This document shows, piece by piece, positions 1-6,457 of a DNA stretch of 6,457 nucleotides. The notes beneath the pieces were generated by a model that saw nothing but the letters and a program-made list of their open reading frames with translations, was not told the origin of the DNA and made no database searches. The DNA comes from Oligoflexaceae bacterium. Lineage in GTDB: Bacteria; Bdellovibrionota_B; Oligoflexia; Oligoflexales; Oligoflexaceae. The stretch spans positions 1-6,457 of the forward strand of contig CANJJY010000262.1 of assembly GCA_947474445.1 (NCBI GenBank), given 5' to 3'. The position numbers and the translations under genes are program-made. Each line of letters begins with the position of its first letter. The first letter of the stretch is position 1.

Positions 1-1254
<1,254 letters not shown>

Positions 1255-1288
1255 TCATGGCCTCCTGATCTCCTTGCCTGCCAAGACT

Positions 1289-1348
1289 TTGGGGATCTGC
1301 CTTGAGCCAGACCCCAAGCTGCAAACCAGATTTGCAAACTACTTGGGG
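1289..1348 (+). promoter_or_regulatory. Competing hairpins in the groEL 3' untranslated region
   Basis: TTGGGG (1289-1294) and TCTG (1296-1299) can pair with CAGA (1308-1311) and CCCCAA (1312-1317), giving a ten-pair stem with one bulged A and an eight-base loop. The same CCCCAAG (1312-1318) can instead pair with CTTGGGG (1342-1348), enclosing a small GCAAA/TTTGC hairpin (1321-1325 with 1331-1335). The two large stems are mutually exclusive. No U-run follows either one, so they are not terminators by themselves. They could stabilise or process the groEL mRNA 3' end. The pairing is seen by eye only; function is inference. Confidence 0.3.
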
Positions 1349-1410
1349 GTTTGGACTCAAAAAAGGGACGGCGACAACACTCCCCATCCCGACTTTTGAA
1401 CTAAGCAATG

Positions 1411-1449
1411 AACTCCGGCTAGTCTTGGACTACCCGGAGTTTTCTTTTT
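1411..1449 (+). terminator. Rho-independent terminator of groEL
   Basis: AACTCCGG (1411-1418) pairs with CCGGAGTT (1434-1441), then after a single C/C mismatch TAGTC (1420-1424) pairs with GACTA (1428-1432) around a TTG loop. This makes a 13-pair stem followed directly by a T-rich run (TTCTTTTT to 1449). It lies about 155 bases after the groEL stop and has no other plausible client on this strand. The T-tract is on the + side, so it ends rightward transcription. Confidence 0.9.
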
Positions 1450-1461
1450 CCCGGATCCTGA

Positions 1462-1953
1462 ATCATCCCTCTCGTAGCGGCCTTGACGGGCGTTCCAGCC
1501 GGCCGCATTGTGGATCGGTTTGGATCGCGACGCATGACTATCTTTGGACTTGTCGGAATAGCCGGAGGATGTTCACTGCTCTCTTTTCTTCCTTTAAAAT
1601 TTGGGACGGCTGGCTATCTGCTGCCCGTCGCTCTGATGACGGCGAGCTATGCCTTGTTTCAGGCTGCTAATAATTCTGTGACGATGCTAGGAGTTCGCCC
1701 GGAGCAGCGGGGAGTTATTTCGGGAATGCTGGGTCTGTCGCGCAACCTTGGATTGATCACAGGAGCTTCGGTGATAGGAGCGGTGTTTGCGTTCGCATCG
1801 TCTTCCGCTGATCTGACTATCGTCCCCGCCGAGGCGGTCGCGAGTGGTATGCGCAGCACCTTTGCAGTTGCAGCGATCCTTATCACGTTTGCTCTCACCA
1901 TCGCCTGGCTTAGCTCATTCCTCTCACGACGCGCTTCGTCAAATCCTGTGTAA
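1462..1953 (+). pseudogene. MFS transporter, C-terminal remnant (5'-truncated)
   Basis: The reading frame is open from 1462 (after a TGA at 1459-1461) to TAA at 1951-1953 and encodes the last part of a major facilitator superfamily efflux-type transporter. Visible are the end of one membrane segment (LVAALTGVPAG), the MFS loop motif GRIVDRFGSRR, and four further hydrophobic segments, with the DHA2-like stretch RGVISGMLGLSRNLGLITGA between the third and the last. Such transporters are normally 400-500 residues with 12-14 membrane helices; here only about 160 residues remain and the whole N-terminal portion is missing. The family-like sequence begins 12-19 bases after the groEL terminator, with no matching sequence in any frame upstream, so a deletion or recombination joint lies at about 1450-1468. 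A TTG at 1483 could serve as a start, but the product would lack the substrate pathway. Nothing resembling a Shine-Dalgarno sequence sits in front of it. Confident about the family, less about which subfamily. Confidence 0.85.
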
Positions 1954-2115
1954 GCTGAAGGCGGATTTGCTAATGCCGCGATAGCCAATACTGTCGATCA
2001 TATGCATATCCAGCGGGGGCATTTGCCTCCAAGAGCCCCTGTTTTCCTTGCTCGCCACCAGTCCATAGAGTAGATAGGTGGCCAGGCCATCGGCTTGGCA
2101 GAATAATCGTGTCAT
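1939..2115 (-). CDS. Possible small protein, 58 residues, unknown function
   Basis: On the minus strand an ATG (complement of 2113-2115) opens a 58-codon frame to TGA (complement of 1939-1941). Purine-rich AGGGGG lies three bases upstream of the ATG, and a second GAGGGGG lies slightly further, so a ribosome binding site is plausible. The product starts MTRLFCQADGLATYLLYGL and ends SKSAFSLHRI; it has one short hydrophobic stretch (about residues 11-21) but no clear signal peptide, and I do not recognise a family. The amino-acid mix is protein-like with few low-complexity runs. It ends inside the 3' end of the MFS remnant (15-base convergent overlap) and is divergent from the peptidase gene. 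It may be a genuine small gene or the tail of a lost longer one. Confidence 0.35.
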   Translation of the reverse strand: MTRLFCQADGLATYLLYGLVASKENRGSWRQMPPLDMHMIDSIGYRGISKSAFSLHRI

Positions 2116-2152
2116 GCGCCCCCTGTCCCCCTCTTCTAGGCAAGGATTTAAG

Positions 2153-3520
2153 ATGCCATCAAGTCGTAAGACCTATCTTTTAAAACCTTCTTTAAGCCCA
2201 CTTCTAGCATGCATCATCATCTCGGCCATCTGCGCTCTCGGGGCCTGCCAGAAAGCAGACCCAAGCGTCAGCCAGCCTCTGCATATTGAAGGCCAGTTCG
2301 AAAGGCAGAATGCCGCGGGCTTTGTCGATTGCCATATTAACGCCCCCTCCGCTGATTCGCTTAGCGCCATGCAGACCACTGTGAACGGCTATATAGGTGA
2401 TCTGGCTGTGGCGATTATGAATCGAAGCAATGAAAGTCTCGCCCGCGATGGACGTGCTCCGCTTTTTGCCGGCGACTTAGCTCCGGAGAAGTTTTGCTTT
2501 GTGACGCCTGCCAACGTCTTACCCGAGATCAATGCCTCGGCCATGACGAGTCGTCGCGAAATCAACTTTAAGCCCTACTCTTTTCTTGCTTTGCCTCATG
2601 AGCCTGCCTTGGCAGCGATTATGTGTCACGAGTTAGCTCACGTCACCATGCGGCACAGCACGACCAAAGATGTGAGGCCCGATATCGAAAGTGCCTTGAT
2701 GAGCAGCCCTGGTTTTGACGATCGTTTCAAAAAATCAGTCGACATCTGTAATTCTCTCACGGCCACCGTCCAACTTACGCCAGAGTTGACAGAAAAACTC
2801 TTCGGCCGCACATCCTCGACCTACCAAACCTTTTTGACCTCTCGCAACGAAATCCTCGAATTTGTCGATAATCACTACTTCGAACTCGCGGGTAGTTTTG
2901 GCCATATGCCTCGCAGCTATAGTCTTTTCTTCTGCCGTAACCGCGCCGAAGCCATCGAGGCTCTGAACTCTGTCGAAGTCAGTCCAGAGGCTTTGGCCCA
3001 ACTTAATCCAGGAGAACAGGTTCTCTGGAATAATTGGCTCGCCGAGAAGACCAAACTTGAGACGACCACGCCAGCCCACGAAGGTGATATCACTCCGCAT
3101 GCGGCACTCGAATTTCTCAATGAGCTGGCCAAGCAACTTGATACCTTTTATGCGACCGGCCGCAATTCAATGGTCAACTGGAAAGAACAGGAGGCCGACG
3201 AGGTCGGCTTTGAAATCTGTTTGCGAGCGGGAGTAGACGTTTCTTCCTTCGCTGCCCTGCACCGATACATGATCGCTGAAGAAGAAAAAGCTGGAAAGTC
3301 GACCTGTTTAGCAGATATAGAAGCCGGCCGCATCCCGAGCCGTAAGCTCGGCACCCACCCTTCAGCCTGCTGGCGCATTTTCGATATTGAAAAGCGTGAG
3401 CAGGGCGAACATGCCAGCTACTATCAAGATCTTTTAGCTCGCATCCCGCGGCAGGAAATCTTAGGCACTGATCGCTTAGAGCAAGTTTTGAATGTCGTGC
3501 GGCCTCAAAATAAAAATTGA
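2153..3520 (+). CDS. M48-family zinc metallopeptidase, lipoprotein
   Basis: Predicted envelope-anchored zinc protease of the M48 (Ste24/BepA/LoiP-like) family, which cleaves damaged or misassembled envelope proteins. I chose ATG 2153 (455 residues) because AAGGA at 2142-2146 sits six bases upstream and a type II signal peptide begins directly: basic n-region, hydrophobic core, lipobox LGAC with Cys32. The zinc motif is HELAH at residues 159-163, in the context AAIMCHELAHVTMRHS. The third-ligand motif ExxAD is at E345-D349 (WKEQEADEVGFEICLRAG), followed by the family's THPS motif (402-405), whose His403 corresponds to the His switch of BepA. All catalytic elements are intact. The gap between HExxH and ExxAD is about 182 residues, against roughly 60-80 in BepA or HtpX, so an extra domain of about 110 residues is inserted there. 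A GTG at 2078 would extend the frame but buries the signal peptide. The true substrate is unknown. No terminator is obvious after it; a possible coupled gene overlaps its stop. Confidence 0.9.
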   Translation: MPSSRKTYLLKPSLSPLLACIIISAICALGACQKADPSVSQPLHIEGQFERQNAAGFVDCHINAPSADSLSAMQTTVNGYIGDLAVAIMNRSNESLARDGRAPLFAGDLAPEKFCFVTPANVLPEINASAMTSRREINFKPYSFLALPHEPALAAIMCHELAHVTMRHSTTKDVRPDIESALMSSPGFDDRFKKSVDICNSLTATVQLTPELTEKLFGRTSSTYQTFLTSRNEILEFVDNHYFELAGSFGHMPRSYSLFFCRNRAEAIEALNSVEVSPEALAQLNPGEQVLWNNWLAEKTKLETTTPAHEGDITPHAALEFLNELAKQLDTFYATGRNSMVNWKEQEADEVGFEICLRAGVDVSSFAALHRYMIAEEEKAGKSTCLADIEAGRIPSRKLGTHPSACWRIFDIEKREQGEHASYYQDLLARIPRQEILGTDRLEQVLNVVRPQNKN

Positions 3521-3845
3521 ATCGTTCGTCCGAAAGGCTCGACACCGGCGAACCCGATGGCGAGCAGCTTGTTGCCATTGCCGCTGCGATCGTAGAGACT
3601 TTTTAATCGGTGTTTCCCGACCTCAAACCTACAGCAAAGCTGCGAGCAAAGCCCAAGCATTCCCTAGAATTCCGTGGCTTGCTCAAAGGTGAAACTCTGA
3701 GGCCGATAGACGCCCGGCTGTGGAAACAGCTCGTGCGCGGGCAGGCGCCTTTGAGGCGGTGAGGCAGGTTTTCCGTTCCAAGAATTTTTCGATCGCGGAG
3801 ATCAAGGCCCTGACCTACCTGATACAAAAATCGGCAATTTTGTAA
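3517..3845 (+). pseudogene. Probable decayed small gene coupled to the peptidase
   Basis: A TTG at 3517 overlaps the peptidase TGA (TTGA), a layout typical of translational coupling, and opens a frame reading MNRSSERLDTGEPDGEQL and on to a TAA at 3604-3606. The same frame then continues protein-like (SVFPDLKPTAKLRAKPKHSL and onward) to about 3745. There the plausible reading moves to frame 3, as after a single-base deletion, and continues GAFEAVRQVFRSKNFSIAEI and KALTYLIQKSAIL to TAA at 3843-3845. Joined, this gives roughly 109 residues with one internal stop and one frameshift. I do not recognise the family. Alternatively it is non-coding sequence that looks open by chance; no Shine-Dalgarno sequence is seen before the TTG. 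It accounts for most of the otherwise empty 410-base gap between the peptidase and the lectin gene; nothing else was found there except AT-rich palindromes. Confidence 0.3.
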
Positions 3846-3905
3846 AATTTCAGCGTTGGTAAGAAGCAGAAAAATTTAGCGCGTAGACATCAAATTTCTG
3901 AAATT
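3836..3905. promoter_or_regulatory. Two AT-rich palindromes upstream of the lectin gene
   Basis: AATTTTGTAAAATT (3836-3849) and AATTTCTGAAATT (3893-3905) are near-perfect palindromes whose centres lie about 56 bases apart, in a clearly AT-richer stretch than the flanking genes. They lie 27-96 bases before the lectin start at 3932, where an operator pair for a dimeric regulator would be expected. No convincing -35/-10 pair was found beside them. Palindromes are easily formed by chance in AT-rich DNA, so the regulatory role is only inferred. Confidence 0.25.
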
Positions 3906-3931
3906 CCAACCGATAGAGGAAGTGCTAAACT

Positions 3932-4522
3932 TTGTGGAGGTTTATACCATTGAGTAATATTTCAATCATAGCGTTCGCTTTAATCATGTGCAGTTGTGTA
4001 ACGGCAGAAAAGAGCTCCTCAGCATTCACTAAGTCTGATGAATTTTCGAAGGTTGGTTCCGGAAATTCTGCGGCGTTTGCCACTGTTCCGGCTTTAACTG
4101 CAGCGTTTCATACCTTCAAGACAATGTGGTTGGGCCCTAACAAATGTCTCACAGCCAGCGATGCCGACAGTAACATAGTGCGCATGCGCGACTGCGATCG
4201 ATTGAATGAGGGACAAAAGCTGGCCAGCATTGCGACGAATCGCGCTGGCTATTTTAAAATTGTGGCGCAAATTACTGGTACCCCGCGCTGCCTAGATATC
4301 ATTAATGATGGGGTTAATAATCGCTATACTCAGATGGCGGCGTGCGGGGACTACAGCGGACAATTCTGGAAAATTGAAAGCTCAGAAAGTGGCTACGCGC
4401 GTTTGACAACGCTTTGGCGCGGCGAAGCTATGTGTCTTGATATAGTCAATGACGGAACCAATGACATTCCACAGCTAGCGGCCTGCGGTAATTATTCAGG
4501 CCAGCTTTGGATGATACGTTAA
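3932..4522 (+). CDS. Lipoprotein with ricin-type beta-trefoil lectin domain
   Basis: Predicted exported carbohydrate-binding protein of 196 residues, probably lipid-anchored. The N-terminus has a hydrophobic segment ending MCSC, so Cys22 is the likely lipidated residue. A Ser/Ala-rich linker (about 23-62) is followed by three beta-trefoil repeats: 64-100, 108-148 and 156-195. Each has a cysteine pair (72/88, 120/138, 168/185); repeats two and three share CLDI(I/V)NDG, AACG(D/N)YSGQ and the ricin QxW signature (QFW, QLW). Repeat one lacks the QxW Trp and may not bind sugar. No catalytic domain is attached. Two TTG starts compete: 3932, preceded by AGAGGAAG (3915-3922) and giving Arg3 in the signal peptide, and 3950, preceded by GGAGG (3936-3940) but giving a signal peptide with no positive charge. 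I prefer 3932. The gene stands alone; its stop overlaps a convergent remnant. The ligand cannot be inferred; related domains sit in toxins, glycosidases and adhesins. Confidence 0.85.
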   Translation: MWRFIPLSNISIIAFALIMCSCVTAEKSSSAFTKSDEFSKVGSGNSAAFATVPALTAAFHTFKTMWLGPNKCLTASDADSNIVRMRDCDRLNEGQKLASIATNRAGYFKIVAQITGTPRCLDIINDGVNNRYTQMAACGDYSGQFWKIESSESGYARLTTLWRGEAMCLDIVNDGTNDIPQLAACGNYSGQLWMIR

Positions 4523-4650
4523 AAATACAAATGCAGGATTCCGGCGAGGGCCCCGCGCTGTTCGAGAGACACCGTCAAGTAGCGGTCGCGGAGATGGACG
4601 AGGTTGAGTATGGGTGTTAGCCACTGACTTTCAATTCGGCGTCCCTTCTT
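4519..4650 (-). pseudogene. C-terminal remnant of a lost gene, beta-barrel-like end
   Basis: The minus strand is open for 43 codons between a TGA (complement of 4651-4653) and a TAA (complement of 4519-4521). The translation contains SQWLTPILNLVHLRDRYLTV and ends SLEQRGALAGILHLYF. The alternation of hydrophobic residues and the terminal Phe resemble the last strands and closing signature of an outer-membrane beta-barrel, but no start codon with a leader is present and nothing upstream in the other frames continues it. It is most likely the tail of a gene whose front was lost when the DUF2442 module or its neighbours moved in. Its stop overlaps the lectin stop by two bases. Identity is a guess; the sequence could be non-coding. 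Confidence 0.3.
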
Positions 4651-4674
4651 TCATGTTTCTCTGGGATAATGGTA

Positions 4675-4974
4675 TCACTTAGCCTTTGATACCTTTTTCG
4701 TGCCTTTATTTACTTTGGCCTTGAGCGGAAATTTCTCGGGATCTACCAAAGAGTCCAACGCCAAATCAATGTCCAGCTTTGCCCAGTAAAGGTGCCCTGA
4801 GTGCGGGTAACTAACGAGCAGAATATCGGCGATTTTTGCTTCTGCAAACCAAGGAAATTCCTCGAAGGAAATAAAATATTCTACATCTTCGACGAGAATC
4901 CAAATTCCCCATGCCGATATATTGAGAACTTCAACGACCGAAGTGCTTTTTCCACGCGATGCGGATTTCGTCAT
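4675..4974 (-). CDS. DUF2442 domain protein
   Basis: A 99-residue protein matching the DUF2442 family as I remember it: a small beta-rich fold with the core GIWILVEDVEYFISFEEFPW, then WFAEAKIADI, and the family's closing signature HLYWAKLDIDLALDSL followed by PEKFPL. The tail is Lys-rich (KVNKGTKKVSKAK). No signal peptide or membrane segment, so it is cytosolic. The ATG (complement of 4972-4974) has its own good Shine-Dalgarno, CGAGGA, with GAGGA five bases upstream (complement of 4980-4984), and lies inside the end of the DUF4160 gene, overlapping by 44 bases in another frame. DUF4160-DUF2442 pairs are widespread and mobile, and have been suspected to act as toxin-antitoxin-like modules; their biochemical role is not established. 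Because it has its own ribosome binding site, this gene may still be translated despite the stop in its partner. Confidence 0.85.
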   Translation of the reverse strand: MTKSASRGKSTSVVEVLNISAWGIWILVEDVEYFISFEEFPWFAEAKIADILLVSYPHSGHLYWAKLDIDLALDSLVDPEKFPLKAKVNKGTKKVSKAK

Positions 4975-5170
4975 AATGTTCCTCGACCATTTTCTGCAGG
5001 AGAGTCAATTTCTTCTTCGAGAGTCCGTGCGAGTTCGCCAAAGCTACAATTGGATCCAGCCAAAACTTGGCCTCACCTTCGTCACTGGTAATATGGACGT
5101 GAATTCTGCTTTATTCACGAGAAAAAAAGAAAAAACGATAGGGACCGTCTCGAAATACTGTTGGACTCAT
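4931..5170 (-). pseudogene. DUF4160 domain protein with in-frame stop at codon 20
   Basis: The minus strand reads MSPTVFRDGPYRFFFFSRE from the ATG at complement 5168-5170, then TAA (complement 5111-5113), then continues in the same frame SRIHVHITSDEGEAKFWLDP through to WKKHFGR and TGA (complement 4931-4933). Both sides of the stop match DUF4160: the N-terminal PTV..DGPYRFFF-S-E strand, the IHVH motif, GEAKFWL, and a C-terminal helix region ending in W.KHFG. Length (79 codons plus the stop) is normal. Family members usually have Glu or a similar residue at the stop position (SRE-E-xR-I/M-HVH), so one GAA to TAA change would explain it. AGGGG (complement 5180-5184) sits nine bases before the ATG. 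It lies upstream of, and overlaps, DUF2442, as in intact pairs elsewhere. A sequencing error or stop readthrough are the alternatives. No good restart codon follows the stop. Confidence 0.85.
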
Positions 5171-5459
5171 CTTTCTTGACCCCTATCCGCCGCCATTGAC
5201 ATGGCAGTCTACCGACACCCCCGCTAACCCTGCTCCCTCGGTAAGTATACAAAAAATTAGTGATTCCAAAGCATACACGTGTTCTGACGTTTACATGACG
5301 CTTAAAAAAATATCCAAAAGAATCAGACCTCATTCAGCGATTCATCGTGGCTTAAAATCTGCATTTAAAAAGTATGGCTTCCGAGGTCATTCGTTTGGGT
5401 TGAATTCATACCCGGAGGAAGAGCCTAATAAGCCCCCACATGATTCATCGAGGGATCCC
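5171..5459. other. Divergent intergenic region
   Basis: These 289 bases separate the minus-strand DUF4160 start from the plus-strand lipoprotein start and should hold both promoters. Besides the -10 candidate at 5244-5249 I see the palindrome ACACGTGT (5275-5282) and TGACG repeated at 5285-5289 and 5296-5300. An ATG at 5295 is in frame with the lipoprotein but has no ribosome binding site and would put 55 mostly basic residues before the signal peptide. No convincing promoter for the lipoprotein and no RNA gene were found. Confidence 0.4.
5244..5249 (-). promoter_or_regulatory. Candidate -10 box for the DUF4160-DUF2442 pair
   Basis: On the minus strand TATACT (complement of 5244-5249), preceded by a run of T residues, is a good sigma70-type -10 hexamer about 75 bases before the DUF4160 ATG. 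The -35 position is weak: only CTTTGG at 16 bases or TTTGGA at 15 bases spacing. Between it and the ATG, GCCAT (5192-5196) and ATGGC (5201-5205) can form a small hairpin in the leader. Confidence 0.3.
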
Positions 5460-6457
5460 ATGAAGTTCTCAAGTTCCGCGTGCATTTTCCTGGTACTCAT
5501 TTCTTGCTCCAATCAAAAAGATAAGAAGTTTTCGTCTCGCGTTGAAACAAATCGCAATTTGAACACTCAGAATGTCGGCGCAGTTCTCGATGCTATGGCA
5601 AAGAAAAAAGGTCCGGGCAAGTCGCCGCTCGACATGCCCATCCACGAGATGATGAAAAATCTAACAGATCAGGCAACTGACGAAGAATTCTATGTCGACG
5701 GCAAGAGATTCGTTGGCGTTAAAACAATGATGCTTGAAAACGCCGATTTGGTTGAAAGCCTCGCTGAGGAATATGGATCGCTTAGAGAATATATCGAAGC
5801 CCAGAGCTTACTCGAAGAAGGCGGCAAAAAAGACTTTAAAACCGTCACCAGCTACGCCGAAACCATCATGGAGAACAGTGACAAGTTTTCGGACATTCGG
5901 GAGCTATTGAGTTCTGGCTCACAATTTAGCAATGCAGATGATTTTGCGGATGCAGAGGAGGCGAGTACCTATGCAGGATTCTTTCTCGATAGTGGAAAGG
6001 TCCCAGGAGCTCCGACGGTTTGCGGCACAGCTGAGGGTATTGGTTCACTAACCATACCTGGAGCGGCAGTTTCATTCTTGTCCTGTGGTGAGACAGCCGC
6101 CGTAGGTGCTGCTGAAACAGTCGCGACAGTGGCTGTCTCTACGGCTCTTGAAGCCGGCGAGATGGGAGTTGAGTTGGCGACCGTGGGAGCTGCAACGCCT
6201 GTCGTCGCAGGAGCTGAGGCGGCTACAGCGACAGCAGAAGCTAGTATTCTGAAAAAAATTTGGACTCAAGTGACCACAGTATGTGGCGCTGCCTTCACAG
6301 GGCTCTTTGTTTCAGGAGCCGCTAAAGCCGGTGAAAAGGCCTTTTGCAGTGCGCCTGGACCAAGCTCTGATGTGACCGAGCGCCAGAGGATCGACGATTG
6401 TTTAAAGAAGGCCGATGCCTTGAAAACTGACAAAGCCAAGTGCTATCCCGGCGCATA
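5460..6457 (+). CDS. Lipoprotein of unknown function, Cys- and Ala-rich, 3' end outside window
   Basis: Frame 3 is open from ATG 5460 to the right edge: 332 residues plus two bases (TA), so the stop lies beyond the window, possibly at the very next base. GAGGGA (5450-5455) is four bases upstream, and the ATG starts a textbook type II signal peptide (Lys2, hydrophobic core, lipobox LISC, Cys16). Residues 17-60 are polar and probably a linker; 60-180 are acidic and mainly helical in character. Then comes a cysteine-containing part: Cys188, 209, 275, 296, 314, 328. Residues 203-262 are a long Ala/Gly/Val/Thr-rich stretch, and two loops of similar sequence (TVCGTAEG...C and TVCGAAFT...C) each span exactly 21 residues between cysteines. 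There are no catalytic motifs that I recognise and no family I can name. Lys-Ser-free signal context gives no sure inner- or outer-membrane sorting call; Ser at +2 would favour the outer membrane by the enterobacterial rule. Reading frame and export are confident; function is unknown. Confidence 0.8.
   Translation, partial: MKFSSSACIFLVLISCSNQKDKKFSSRVETNRNLNTQNVGAVLDAMAKKKGPGKSPLDMPIHEMMKNLTDQATDEEFYVDGKRFVGVKTMMLENADLVESLAEEYGSLREYIEAQSLLEEGGKKDFKTVTSYAETIMENSDKFSDIRELLSSGSQFSNADDFADAEEASTYAGFFLDSGKVPGAPTVCGTAEGIGSLTIPGAAVSFLSCGETAAVGAAETVATVAVSTALEAGEMGVELATVGAATPVVAGAEAATATAEASILKKIWTQVTTVCGAAFTGLFVSGAAKAGEKAFCSAPGPSSDVTERQRIDDCLKKADALKTDKAKCYPGA

Noticed and set aside
2015..2045. GGGGGC...GCCTCC hairpin as a terminator
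   Set aside because: The stem is short, contains a G-T pair and is followed only by a distant GTTTTCC, so it does not meet the usual terminator pattern.
2078..2152. GTG at 2078 as the start of the M48 peptidase
   Set aside because: It adds 25 residues in front of a complete lipoprotein signal peptide, has no ribosome binding site, and overlaps the minus-strand small frame. ATG 2153 has AAGGA six bases upstream.
4922..5179. Plus-strand open frame across 4922-5179
   Set aside because: It is antisense to DUF4160, whose conserved motifs read clearly on the minus strand.
5295..5459. ATG 5295 as an N-terminal extension of the last lipoprotein
   Set aside because: In frame, but without a ribosome binding site, and it would place 55 basic or polar residues before the signal peptide and lipobox.

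Overview
The window reads as a chromosomal segment of a Gram-negative bacterium. It carries three lipoproteins with type II signal peptides, a proteobacterial-type GroEL with a GGM tail, and one remnant that looks like the end of an outer-membrane beta-barrel. The lipoprotein-rich content and GroEL sequence would fit Bdellovibrionota/Oligoflexia or a related delta-type lineage, but this is a guess from memory, not a placement.

Layout. (1) 1-1254: the 3' three quarters of groEL, entering from the left edge; an unusually clear intrinsic terminator follows at 1411-1449. (2) 1462-1953: the C-terminal part of an MFS drug-type transporter with its N-terminal portion missing, beginning only 12 bases after the groEL terminator; a fossil. 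(3) 1939-2115, minus: a possible 58-residue protein with its own ATG and purine-rich leader. (4) 2153-3520: an M48-family zinc metallopeptidase lipoprotein with a large insertion between its zinc motifs. (5) 3517-3845: a probable broken small gene whose TTG overlaps the peptidase stop, followed by AT-rich palindromes. (6) 3932-4522: a secreted lipoprotein with a ricin-type beta-trefoil lectin domain. (7) 4519-4650, minus: a C-terminal gene remnant. (8) 4675-5170, minus: a DUF4160-DUF2442 gene pair, the first gene carrying an in-frame TAA at codon 20. (9) 5171-5459: divergent intergenic region. (10) 5460 to the right edge: a large lipoprotein of unknown function, open at the window end.

The housekeeping groEL ends cleanly at its terminator, and everything after it looks like accessory sequence: short transcription units, both strands, and four broken or truncated genes in about 4 kb. 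Exported lipoproteins (peptidase, lectin, unknown Cys/Ala-rich protein) dominate, suggesting a cell-envelope or surface-interaction repertoire, but nothing shows that they form one pathway. The two most notable items are the DUF4160-DUF2442 pair with its early stop, and the final lipoprotein with two equally spaced cysteine loops around a long Ala/Gly/Val-rich segment.
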